A stretch of 64,000 bases of DNA from the NCBI GenBank assembly GCA_963787375.1, contig CAWBCR010000026.1, positions 1-64,000 of the forward strand. Direction: 5' to 3'. The translations under genes and the position numbers were made by a program. The notes below the pieces were generated by a model. The model made no database searches. It was not told the origin of the DNA and saw nothing but the letters and a program-made list of their open reading frames with translations. Positions 1 to 7,244 of the stretch are shown in pieces. Positions within the stretch are counted from its first letter, which is position 1, and each line of letters begins with the position of its first letter. This DNA comes from CAWBCR01 sp963787375. GTDB lineage: Bacteria > Chloroflexota > Anaerolineae > Aggregatilineales > UBA3940.

Positions 1-231
1 TACCATTTGCCGATCTGGGGCATGATTGTCGACGGCAAACCCGTCTTCGGACTGATCCCCTTCGTGGTCGTGGGCTTCGAGATGACCATCTTGCTGGGTG
101 CGATCTTCAATCTGATAGCCCTGTTGATTTTCGCGCGCTTGCCCCATCGGAATTTTCCCGCGCCGGCTTACCGGCCGTCATTCTCGGATGATCGCTTTGG
201 GGTCTGGGTGACGGCCGAGCCGACCCGTCTC
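1..231 (+). CDS. actD: ActD, alternative complex III membrane subunit (DUF3341), 5'-partial and truncated at its 3' end
   Basis: The frame is open from base 1 and encodes the end of a small membrane protein with a hydrophobic segment (FVVVGFEMTILLGAIFNLIAL) followed by FARLPHRNFPAPAYRPSFSDDRFGVWV. This matches the C-terminal half of DUF3341/ActD, a membrane subunit of the quinol-oxidising alternative complex III common in Chloroflexota. The family normally continues about 30 residues beyond the DDRFGVWV motif. Here recognisable ActD sequence ends near base 231, and the downstream codons to 345 are the reverse complement of the restriction gene, so the natural 3' end is missing. The cut coincides with the edge of the R-M island. 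The start lies outside the window. The family call is from recalled motifs; an assembly join cannot be excluded. Confidence 0.7.
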
Positions 232-705
232 GAACAGGAGTCTCCCTTTCTCGATCACGAATTTCAGCGGGATCTTAGGATTGTTGAGATCCTTACCCCC
301 ATTCTCATGCCACTTGGTCTCCCACTTCCCGTAATATGGCTCTAGGTCCTCTGGTGAAAGCTCATATATCGCTTGAATCTCGATCCCCTTGTAGACTGCG
401 AATATCCAATGTACCTGACGGTATTTGTCAATGATATCAGGATTCATGTGGTGGTGGGTCGAGAAGCTCTTTGTGAGCAACACGTTCACTGACTTCAACT
501 CATATTCGTTGCCATCAGAATCGACGGCGTCATTACCCTCTCGACCGGGCAGTATTTGCAGGCCAGTCAGCAACAACACCTGGAGTAGTTTTCCTCCATT
601 GTCCTGGAAAATGTCGTCAATGCCGTGGGTTGAAGCCAGCGCCCGGTACTCACGTATGTATGGAAACAGCCGATCCAATTCCGCTTTGTCGGGATGGGGT
701 GGCAT
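178..705 (-). CDS. pvuIIR: Type II restriction endonuclease, PvuII family (CAGCTG)
   Basis: This 175-residue protein matches R.PvuII (157 residues) along its whole length. Near-identical blocks include GIDDIFQDNGGKLLQVLL, LPGREGNDAVD and FSTHHHMNP. The PD-(D/E)xK catalytic residues D58/E68/K70 of PvuII are present as D59, E69 and K71 (EYELK), and the base-contacting His cluster is at 84-86. PvuII cleaves CAGCTG as a homodimer leaving blunt ends; that specificity is inferred from the conserved contacts. The start ATG at 705 lies five bases beyond the stop of the C gene, so the two are probably co-transcribed. Homology to PvuII ends near residue 158; the last 17 residues (ETGRLGRHPDPKAIIRE) are read from the antisense strand of actD, a readthrough tail created at the insertion junction. 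Confidence 0.93.
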   Translation of the reverse strand: MPPHPDKAELDRLFPYIREYRALASTHGIDDIFQDNGGKLLQVLLLTGLQILPGREGNDAVDSDGNEYELKSVNVLLTKSFSTHHHMNPDIIDKYRQVHWIFAVYKGIEIQAIYELSPEDLEPYYGKWETKWHENGGKDLNNPKIPLKFVIEKGRLLFETGRLGRHPDPKAIIRE

Positions 706-710
706 GATGC

Positions 711-935
711 CTATTCCTCGATGAGCATGCTGGCAAGCGGAATGTCCAGCGCACGCGCCAGCCGTTCCATGTTGTCAATAGATATGTTGCGCTCGCCCCG
801 CTCCACAGAGCCAATGTAGGTTCGGTGTAGTCCAGATCGTTCAGCGAGTGCCTCTTGTGACAGGCCCATTTCGTGGCGGTACTTGCGCAGATCTTTCGCG
901 AACAACCGACGGGCTAATCGTTCTTGTGTTATCAT
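711..935 (-). CDS. pvuIIC: R-M controller protein, C.PvuII-like HTH regulator
   Basis: A 74-residue XRE/HTH_3 protein with the helix-turn-helix LSQEALAERSGLHRTYIGSV followed by ERGERNISIDNMERLARALD. It resembles controller (C) proteins of type II R-M systems, which dimerise on C-boxes, activate their own and the restriction gene, and so delay endonuclease expression until methylation is complete. The frame opens further upstream at 989, but those codons lie across the C-box, and the ATG at 935 gives the normal length for a C protein, so 935 is preferred. It sits between the C-box and the R gene and diverges from the methyltransferase gene, the arrangement known for PvuII. Confidence 0.9.
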   Translation of the reverse strand: MITQERLARRLFAKDLRKYRHEMGLSQEALAERSGLHRTYIGSVERGERNISIDNMERLARALDIPLASMLIEE

Positions 936-959
936 AGGTACTACGTTAACCTTGATGAT

Positions 960-984
960 GACTATGGGTCTACAGACTATGAGT
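960..984 (-). promoter_or_regulatory. C-box operator of the PvuII-type R-M system
   Basis: On the minus strand the region reads ACTCATAGTC-TGTA-GACCCATAGTC, two half-site pairs of the GACT-N3-AGTC type recognised by C proteins. It lies 24-50 bases upstream of the chosen C start and in the divergent space before the methyltransferase gene. By analogy with PvuII, C occupancy of the distal pair activates C and R, while higher occupancy represses. The motif is visible directly; the function is inferred from the known system. Confidence 0.75.
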
Positions 985-1013
985 ATCATTGGCTAGATGT
1001 CAGCGAGGCATGG

Positions 1014-2015
1014 ATGACGCACGAGAGACTCCCTCGTCTTGAGGGAAGGCTTGCTTATACAACCACGATGGGCGCTGCCTACTGTGGCGACTTGCTTGAG
1101 TTGCTTCCGCAGGTCCCTGACAACAGCGTCAATCTGGCGCTTACCAGCCCCCCATTTGCATTGCTGAGAAAGAAGGAATACGGCAACGAAGATCAGGAGG
1201 AATATGTCGACTGGCTGATCGACTTTGCGAGGATTGTCTACAGGAAATTGCGTGATGACGGCAGTTTCGTGCTAGACCTGGGTGGAGCGTACAAACGGGG
1301 GGTACCAGTTCGGAGTTTGTATAATTTCCGCGTTCTTATTCGGCTGTGTGATGAGATTGGCTTTCATCTTGCCGAGGACTTCTACTGGTACAATCCTTCT
1401 AAATTGCCAAGTCCGATTGAATGGGTGAATAAGCGCAAGCTGCGAGCAAAGGATGCTGTCAACACGGTCTGGTGGTTGAGCAAGACAGAGTGGCCCAAAG
1501 CGGACGTAACGCGTGTGCTAGCTGAGTACAGCAGCCGGATGAAGAAACTGTTGAGCGATCCTGATGGTTTCTATACACCGAAGAAACGCCCTTCTGGTCA
1601 CGATATCAGCTCCAGTTTTGCGACTGATAATGGAGGAGCAATTCCGCCGAATTTGTTGCAGATTCCGAACTCGGAGTCATCTGGGCGTTACTTGAGCGGC
1701 TGCAAGGATATCGGCGTCAAGAGGCATCCGGCACGTTTTCCTGCCCAGCTACCGCAGTTCTTCATGCGGTTCCTGACTGAACCAGACGATCTGGTGCTCG
1801 ATATCTTCGCTGGCTCAAATACCACAGGCTTTGTTGCCGAGCAAGAGGATCGCAGATGGCTGGCGTTTGAACAGAATATTGAATACCTTGCAGCGTCTGT
1901 CTTCCGTTTTCTTGGAGACGACGTAGGCAATGAGGAACTCAAGTCTGTTTATGATCGCATAGCCTCTGGTGAGACTGTCGCTTTGAAGACGGAAGTGCAG
2001 AGGCGGTTCCTGTAA
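1014..2015 (+). CDS. pvuIIM: Site-specific N4-cytosine DNA methyltransferase, M.PvuII family
   Basis: This 333-residue protein (M.PvuII is about 336) contains the N4-C/N6-A catalytic motif TSPPF near residue 43 and the AdoMet-binding motif DIFAGSNTTG near residue 263. That order (catalytic motif first) is the beta class, as in M.PvuII. It should methylate the internal cytosine of CAGCTG and protect the host from the R gene; specificity is inferred from its partner. The open frame extends back to 924, but upstream codons overlap the C-box. The ATG at 1014 is preceded by GAGG at 1005-1008 and gives family length. Codon use and G+C are clearly lower than in the flanking genes, indicating transfer. 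It ends 20 bases before the serS stop on the other strand. Confidence 0.9.
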   Translation: MTHERLPRLEGRLAYTTTMGAAYCGDLLELLPQVPDNSVNLALTSPPFALLRKKEYGNEDQEEYVDWLIDFARIVYRKLRDDGSFVLDLGGAYKRGVPVRSLYNFRVLIRLCDEIGFHLAEDFYWYNPSKLPSPIEWVNKRKLRAKDAVNTVWWLSKTEWPKADVTRVLAEYSSRMKKLLSDPDGFYTPKKRPSGHDISSSFATDNGGAIPPNLLQIPNSESSGRYLSGCKDIGVKRHPARFPAQLPQFFMRFLTEPDDLVLDIFAGSNTTGFVAEQEDRRWLAFEQNIEYLAASVFRFLGDDVGNEELKSVYDRIASGETVALKTEVQRRFL

Positions 2016-2035
2016 GAACCGCCCCACACCCGACA

Positions 2036-3333
2036 CTACTGCCCTTCTGCCGCGATCACCTCGATCCCGGCCATGTACGGACGCAGCACCTCCGGCACCA
2101 CCACCGACCCATCCTCCTGCTGGTAGTTCTCCAACATGGCGATCAGCACGCGCGGCAGCGCCAGCCCCGACCCGTTCAGCGTGTGCGGGTACTGCGTCGG
2201 CGCGCCCGGCTCCGGGCGATAGCGGATGTTCATGCGCCGCGCCTGGAAGTCGCGGAAGTTCGACACCGACGACACCTCCAGCCATTCCTTCGCACGCCGG
2301 CGGCCCACACCTCGATGTCGATACTTCTTGGCGGCCACGAAGCTCAGGTCGCCGGTGCACATCTGCACGATGCGATACGGCAGCCCCAGCCGCTGCGCGA
2401 TGTCCTCCGCGTCGGCCAGCAGCTTGTGGTGCTCCTGCTCGGAGACGTCGTTGTCGCCCGCCACGATCTTGACCAGCTCCACCTTGTCGAACTGGTGCCC
2501 GCGCTTGATGCCGCGCACGTCGCGCCCGGCGCTCATCTTCTCGCGGCGGAAGCAGGGCGTGTAGGCCACGTAATGACTTGGGCACGCCGTCCTCGATGAT
2601 CTCCTCGCGGTGCAGGTTGGTCACCGGCACCTCCGCCGTGGGGATCCACCAGAAGTCCTCTTCGGCGTCGTGATACAGGTTGTCGCCGAACTTGGGCAGG
2701 TTGCCGGTGCCCAGCATGCACTTCTCGCGCACCATGTACGGCGGGTAGATCTCGGTGTAGCCGTGCTCCAGCGTGTGCACGTCGAGCATCCAGGTGATCA
2801 GCGCCCGCTGCAGGCGCGCGCCCGCGCCCTTCAGCACGTAGAAGCGCGACGCCGGACAGCTTGTCGCCGCGCTCGAAGTCGAGGATGCCCAGCATCGCGC
2901 CGATGTCCCAGTGGGGCAGCGGCTCGAAGTCGAACTCCGGCTTCGCGCCCTCCTCGCGCAGCACGACGTTGTGCGTCTCGTCCGGGCCGACCGGCACGTC
3001 CTCGGCGGGCAGGTTGGGGATCCACAGGATTTCCTCGGCGAGCGTCTCCTCGACCTCGCGAAGCTGCGCCTCCTGCCGGTCGAGCCGCGCGTTGAGGCTC
3101 TTCATCTGCCCGATCTTGGCCTCGCGCTCCTGCGGGTTGCGCGTCTGGCCGATGATCTTGCTGGCCTTGTTCTTCTCGGCGCGCATCTCCTCGACTTCCT
3201 GCAGCAGCGACCGCCGCCGCTCGTCGAGCTCGAGGATCAGGTCGATGCGCGGCACGGCCTCCTCGTCGTTGAGGTCGCGCATGGCGGCCTTGACACGTTC
3301 CGGCTCTTCTCGAATGACCTTGATGTCCAGCAT
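2036..3333 (-). CDS. serS: Seryl-tRNA synthetase, with about four frame breaks
   Basis: Class II synthetase that charges tRNA-Ser. The N-terminus MLDIKVIREEPERVKAAM and a long-arm coiled coil (about residues 25-110) are followed by the catalytic core: YTEIYPPYMVREKCMLGTGNLP, then motif 2 (CFRREKMSAGRDVRGIKRGHQF) and motif 3 (TLNGSGLALPRVLIAMLENY). The reading frame breaks near 2853 (extra base, GGC-G-TCG where SGSRFY is expected), near 2575 (VPK-YVAYTP) and by a compensating pair near 2300-2325 that scrambles KKYDIEVW. Every family block is present, so the breaks look like sequence errors, not decay. It follows the membrane protein gene by 20 bases and lies in the unit led by a T-box, consistent with control by uncharged tRNA-Ser. 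Confidence 0.9.
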
Positions 3334-3353
3334 ATTCCCTCCTCAGTCAATTC

Positions 3354-4206
3354 TCAGCGGCGGCGGCGAGCGCGCGGCAGGCTGCGGCTGATGCGCCTGC
3401 TGGCGAAAGCGGTAGCGATCCCCAGCCCGGTCAGGGCTATCGCCGCGATCCAGCCCAACCATGCCCCGGTTAGCGTCCGCCCCAGGCTGTTAATGTTTGC
3501 AATAAGCGCGTACAGCCCGGCCCCCAGCGCCACGTCGAGGCCGGCCAGGCCGGTCAGCGCGGCCAGCCGGCGAGTCACGCCGCGCAGGGTGGCGGCGCTC
3601 TGCCGCCGCATGTAGCGCGCCTTGAACAGCTTCTCGCCGCGCAGGTAGTCCTCCATGCGCTCGTAGCGCACGGGCTCGCCATGTCGCGCGGCCATCTCCG
3701 CTACCTGCTCGCAGTGATGGCGATAGACCCCCGGCAGGCTGTCGGCGAAGTAGTGCGCCCGCAGGTCATCGTCCTCGATGGGCTGGTACAGGGCTCCCAT
3801 AGCGAGGCGGTAGCCGCTGTACACGTACGCCTCATCCTGAAAGACCGTAGCCATCGTCGCGAAAGCCTCGTCGCCCTCCGGCGTGAGGCTCACGTCGGCC
3901 ATCGTCGTGCGTTGCGGGTCGGCAAACACCCAGATCGTCATCGGCTGTCTGGCGCGCGGCAGTTGGGCCTGCGCCTCGCCCAGCCGCGCGAAACCCATGC
4001 CCAGCAGCGCCGTGATCGGCGGCTGGGCGGCTGCGGGTGGGTCAAGCCCCTGCTGCGCTGACATCCTGCGAGTCGGGCAGCGTGCGGTAGTGTTTCTCCA
4101 CCCGCGACCGGTACGAGAGCGTGGAATAGATCAGCAGCAGGGTGCGCCCGGCCAGCAGCGCCAGCACCAGCCTGCCGATCCACAGCAGCACCGTCAGATC
4201 CCCCAT
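3354..4206 (-). CDS. Hypothetical membrane protein between T-box and serS, one frame break
   Basis: The gene opens with MGDLTVLLWIGRLVLALLAG at 4206, a membrane segment, and continues to VEKHYRTLPDSQ, where the frame breaks near 4060-4070 next to a GAGTC. The second frame carries the remaining 230 or so residues: a soluble middle (MTIWVFADPQRTTMADVSLT, a region typical of data-handling or secreted proteins) and two C-terminal hydrophobic segments (LAALTGLAGLDVALGAGLY; LGWIAAIALTGLGIATAF) with an Arg-rich tail. I do not recognise the family. It is the first gene after the T-box and is 20 bases upstream of serS, so it is probably co-regulated by serine starvation, which is unusual for a gene with no obvious link to translation. 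Confidence 0.6.
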
Positions 4207-4219
4207 CGAACCTCCAGGC

Positions 4220-4457
4220 AAAACAAAACCCCACGCCTGACGCTCAGGACGAGGGGGTTCCCCGTGGTGCCACCTGAATTCGAGCGATGCGCGCATCGCC
4301 CCTCATTCGCCGCGCTAACGGGCGGGCCCGGCCCCGCATTGCCTCAGGGCGACGTGCTCAGGAGTGGATCGCCGCTGTCTTACGCTGATGCCTCGCACCA
4401 CCCGGCATCTCTCTGATTGGCGTGCAGACCGCGGCAGGCTCCGTCGGAGTCATTCTG
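4220..4457 (-). promoter_or_regulatory. T-box riboswitch leader (seryl), with terminator
   Basis: On the minus strand the leader contains a stem I apex of the type AGAGA-x-GCC-GGGTGGTGCGA-GGC (about 4391-4411), a T-box core AGGTGGCACCACGGGG at 4260-4275, and directly after it an intrinsic terminator AACCCC...GGGGTTTTGTTTT with an inner CCTGA-GCG-TCAGG hairpin (4220-4259). The probable specifier loop reads ACTCCTGAGCAC; both UCC (4361-4363) and AGC are Ser codons. Downstream lie the membrane gene and serS, so uncharged tRNA-Ser is expected to stabilise the antiterminator. The T-box identity is seen directly; the exact specifier is inferred, since I could not fold the RNA. Confidence 0.8.
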
Positions 4458-4463
4458 GAAGGC

Positions 4464-4493
4464 AGTGTAACACGCCTCATCGCGCCGAGTCAA
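4464..4493 (-). promoter_or_regulatory. Sigma-70-type promoter of the T-box/serS unit
   Basis: Minus strand TTGACT (-35, 4488-4493), 18-base spacer, TACACT (-10, 4464-4469). Transcription would start near 4457, just before the T-box stem I. Confidence 0.65.
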
Positions 4494-4834
4494 CAGGTTG
4501 CGCAGCCAGTTCCACGAATATAGATAGTTCAGACACGGCGCTAATGCGATTCTGATACGCGCGACAAATACTCACACCATGTGCGCGGCGGTGCTCGATA
4601 CGGCCCGGCAGGAAGGTGCGGTCGCCGGGGTCAAAACTGGGTAAAAGTGGCGAAAGTACTCAATAAAACCTGAGGAAAACTGTGACATTCGACGCGGCAG
4701 GCGCACTCTGTGATTTCCATCACGTATAGAATATGACAAAGATCGCTGGAAGATCACGGACCAAGTATGTAAATTAGATGTGTAATCTCGAATTTAGTTT
4801 TGAGCCGCAATTGCGGCACGAGGAGCAGCACAGA
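4494..4834. other. Intergenic region upstream of the DoxX-like gene
   Basis: No gene with codon bias or family similarity is visible. The region is less GC-rich than its surroundings, as expected for a divergent promoter region between the serS unit and the DoxX-like gene. A TATAGAAT string near 4724 could be a -10 element for the plus strand, but I see no convincing -35 partner. Confidence 0.4.
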
Positions 4835-5452
4835 ATGTCAGACGTCAAGATCACCAACCCCCTTCTTCACAAGGAACGGATTGTCAAGGACCCGCCCGTT
4901 GCGAAGAACCTGTTCAACAGTGTGTACGCAGCGCTGCTGTGGCTGCCGATCCGTATCTGGGTTGGCTATCAGTGGCTTGAGGCAGGGCTGGCCAAGGTCA
5001 GCAACCCGGCGTGGGTCGGCGGCGGCACTGCCCTGAAGGGCTTCTGGACCGGCGCGATCGCCGTCCCCGCGACGGGCCGCCCGGCGATTGCCTTCGCGTG
5101 GTACCGCTCGTTCCTGCAGTTCCTGCTGGATGCGCAGGCCTACACCTGGTTCGCCAAGGTGATCGCCTATAGCGAGCTGGTCGTCGGCGTGGCGCTCATC
5201 ATCGGCGCATTCACCGGCATCGCCGCATTCGCTGGCGGTATCATGAACTGGAACTACATTATGGCTGGCTCGGCCAGCACCAACGGCCTGATGTTCGCCC
5301 TGGCCGTCGGCCTGATCCTGGCCTGGAAGGTCGCCGGCTACATCGGGGCCGACTACTTCCTGCTGCCCCTGATCGGCACCCCGTGGGGCCGGGAAAAGAA
5401 GGCGGCAGCCGCGCCCAGCGGCGCTACAGAGCCTGCGTCCAGCGACCGCTAA
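4835..5452 (+). CDS. DoxX/DoxD-like integral membrane protein
   Basis: About 205 residues starting MSDVKITNPLL, preceded by GAGGAG ten bases upstream; the open frame reaches back to 4778 but has no ribosome site there. Four hydrophobic segments are visible: an amphipathic first helix with IRIWVGYQWLEAGLAKV, then FAKVIAYSELVVGVALIIGAF, GIAAFAGGIMNWNYIMAGS and GLMFALAVGLILAWKVAGYIG. The pattern WLEAGLxKVxNPxW and the Asn-rich NWNYIMAGSASTN loop are typical of the DoxX/thiosulfate:quinone oxidoreductase small-subunit-like family in Chloroflexota. The enzymatic role of these standalone proteins is unclear. The tail is charged and Ala-rich. A terminator follows, so it is probably a single-gene unit. 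Confidence 0.75.
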   Translation: MSDVKITNPLLHKERIVKDPPVAKNLFNSVYAALLWLPIRIWVGYQWLEAGLAKVSNPAWVGGGTALKGFWTGAIAVPATGRPAIAFAWYRSFLQFLLDAQAYTWFAKVIAYSELVVGVALIIGAFTGIAAFAGGIMNWNYIMAGSASTNGLMFALAVGLILAWKVAGYIGADYFLLPLIGTPWGREKKAAAAPSGATEPASSDR

Positions 5453-5478
5453 CCCATCACCGGACGTTACCACGCGGG

Positions 5479-5510
5479 ACGGGGGCCGACGCCTCCGCCC
5501 CGTTTTCTTT
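5479..5510 (+). terminator. Intrinsic terminator after the DoxX-like gene
   Basis: ACGGGG and CCCCGT arms around a GC-rich inner stem, followed by TTTTCTTTT. Confidence 0.6.
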
Positions 5511-5530
5511 TCGGTCAGGACGCCCGGCGT

Positions 5531-5707
5531 CTACCCGCCGATGAGCGCCATCAGCGCGGGCCTGATCAGCAGGGCCACCGCCAGCACAGTCAGCGCCATG
5601 CCGACCAGCAGGACCAGCATCGTGGCGGGCACGTTGAACTCGACGACCGGCACGATGTCTTTCTTGTCGGCATGAAAGTCGAACGGCTTCAGGTAAAACA
5701 GCGGCAT
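5531..5707 (-). CDS. Small single-span membrane protein (58 aa)
   Basis: This short frame begins MPLFYLKPFDFHADKKDIVP and has one strongly hydrophobic helix (ATMLVLLVGMALTVLAVALL) near residues 28-47. A good ribosome site (GGGGGGAAG) precedes the ATG by about six bases. It is too short for family assignment from memory and no function is proposed. The gene is convergent with the DoxX-like gene, whose terminator lies between them. The coding call rests on the ribosome site, the clean hydrophobic segment and the absence of a better frame. Confidence 0.6.
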   Translation of the reverse strand: MPLFYLKPFDFHADKKDIVPVVEFNVPATMLVLLVGMALTVLAVALLIRPALMALIGG

Positions 5708-5977
5708 GATGTGCTTCCCCCCACTCTTAGCGACAGAGACAGGATCAACTCGACGCTCGGCGGGAGTTTACCAGAAAGCCCCGGCCCGTGACAAGCCTAT
5801 CCCGGCCCGCATGATCCCGTAACCCGGCAGTCCCACACTCTGCGCCGGCCACGTGTTCAAACACCCCAACCCACTCGCCAATTCGTTTGACCACTGGTAA
5901 AGTAATCATCGTTCATACCCGGCTTGTTCTCACAGACTTCCAGTTTGAGCGGCGAACTCCCTCTCGGAGGTGTCCAG

Positions 5978-7048
5978 ATGGCGCTGATCATGATCGGGCT
6001 GCGGGTGGTGGCGGTCCTGCTGGGCGTGGCGCTGACCCTGCGGACGATGGCGTCGCTGATCCGCACGTTTGTCGTGCCGCGCGCCGAACAGGACGGGATC
6101 ACGCGGGTGGTGTTCCAGACGGCGCGCCGGACCACCCACCGGCTGATCGCGCTGTTCCGCAACTATACGACAAAGGAGCGCGTCGCTGCGTACTTTGCCC
6201 CGACGACGCTGGTGGTGCTGCCCGGCATCTACATGATCCTGCTCGGCGCGGGCTACGCCTTGATCTACTGGGGGCTGGGCGCGCCGACCCCGCTCGACGC
6301 GCTGCTGCTGAGCGGGTCGTCGCTGCTGACGCTGGGCACGACCCCGCCGCAGGGGGCGGTCACGGCGCTGCTGGCCTACTCCGAGGCGACCACCGGGCTG
6401 ATCGTGATCGCCACGTTGATCGCCTACCTGCCGACGATCTACAGCGCGTTCTCCAGCCGCGAAACCGAGGTGACGCTGCTCGACGTGCGGGCCGGGTCGC
6501 CGCCGTCGGCGGTCGAGATGCTAGAGCGGATGCAGCGGCTGGGGCTGCTCGACGACCTGCACGAGCTGTGGGAGACGTGGGAGGTGTGGTTCGGCGAGGT
6601 CGAGGAGAGCCACACGTCGCTGGCGGCGCTGGTCTTTTTCCGCTCGCCGCAGCCGCGCCGCCACTGGCTGATCGCCGCTGCTGCGGTGCTCGACGCGGCG
6701 GTGCTGCACGTCTCGACGCTGGACGTGCCGCACGACGTGCAGGCCGACCTGACGATCCGGGCCGGGTACCTGGCCCTGCGGCACATCGCCGACTTCTTCC
6801 GGCTGCCGTATACCCACTTCCCGGAGCACCCTGGCCCCGAGGTCCCGCTGAGCGTGACGCGCCCGATGTTCGACGAGGCCTGCGCGCGGCTGGCGCAGGC
6901 CGGCGTCCCGGTGAAACCCGACCGCGACAAAGCGTGGCACGACTTTGTGGGCTGGCGGGCCAACTACGACGCGGTGCTGGTGCTGCTGGCGCGGCTGACG
7001 ATGGCCCCCGCCGCCCCGTGGACCGGCGAGCGGGTGCACGAGTTCTGA
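5978..7048 (+). CDS. Ion-channel-like integral membrane protein
   Basis: About 356 residues from MALIMIGLRVVAVLLG, preceded by GGAGG at 5966-5970; the frame is open back to 5924 without a ribosome site. The N-terminal 160 residues hold three or four membrane segments. Between the second and third lies a re-entrant-like loop (LLSGSSLLTLGTTPP), similar in position to the pore loop of two-TM potassium channels, although the canonical TxGYG filter is absent. The C-terminal 200 residues are cytoplasmic, rich in Leu, Trp and Glu (LHELWETWEVWFGEVEESHT) and may be a regulatory domain. It is best described as an Ion_trans_2-like or unknown membrane protein; transport activity is only a suggestion. Confidence 0.65.
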   Translation: MALIMIGLRVVAVLLGVALTLRTMASLIRTFVVPRAEQDGITRVVFQTARRTTHRLIALFRNYTTKERVAAYFAPTTLVVLPGIYMILLGAGYALIYWGLGAPTPLDALLLSGSSLLTLGTTPPQGAVTALLAYSEATTGLIVIATLIAYLPTIYSAFSSRETEVTLLDVRAGSPPSAVEMLERMQRLGLLDDLHELWETWEVWFGEVEESHTSLAALVFFRSPQPRRHWLIAAAAVLDAAVLHVSTLDVPHDVQADLTIRAGYLALRHIADFFRLPYTHFPEHPGPEVPLSVTRPMFDEACARLAQAGVPVKPDRDKAWHDFVGWRANYDAVLVLLARLTMAPAAPWTGERVHEF

Positions 7049-7107
7049 GAGGGAAACTGCGACCACTTTGGGCGGCTGGCCCCATCTGAAATGGGCTGCG
7101 GGCTCAT

Positions 7108-7136
7108 TTGGCGTTCCGGCAGGCGGTTGTTACAAT
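7108..7136 (+). promoter_or_regulatory. Sigma-70-type promoter for the phosphatase-FGE gene
   Basis: TTGGCG (7108-7113), 17-base spacer, TACAAT (7131-7136), about 110 bases upstream of the start codon. Confidence 0.6.
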
Positions 7137-7244
7137 TACATCTCGCAGCCGCGCCCGGAGCAGCGGCCTGTACCCTGACGAGGTGACGAGCGGTATGGTC
7201 CCATCCAGCGAGTTTTGCCGGTCACGACGATACAGGTGGTGCTG

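Noticed and set aside
924..1013. Upstream start for the methyltransferase gene
   Set aside because: These codons lie across the C-box and C-gene start; the 1014 ATG has a ribosome site and gives the family length.
1815..2837. Single 340-residue frame across the serS region and into the M gene
   Set aside because: Only its first 90 residues are seryl-tRNA synthetase; the rest is the wrong frame created by a break near 2575, ending antisense to the methyltransferase.
5857..7089. Overlapping 400-residue frame over the channel-like gene
   Set aside because: It is Arg/Ala/Gly-rich and without hydrophobic pattern, whereas the 5978-7048 frame has a ribosome site and clear membrane segments.
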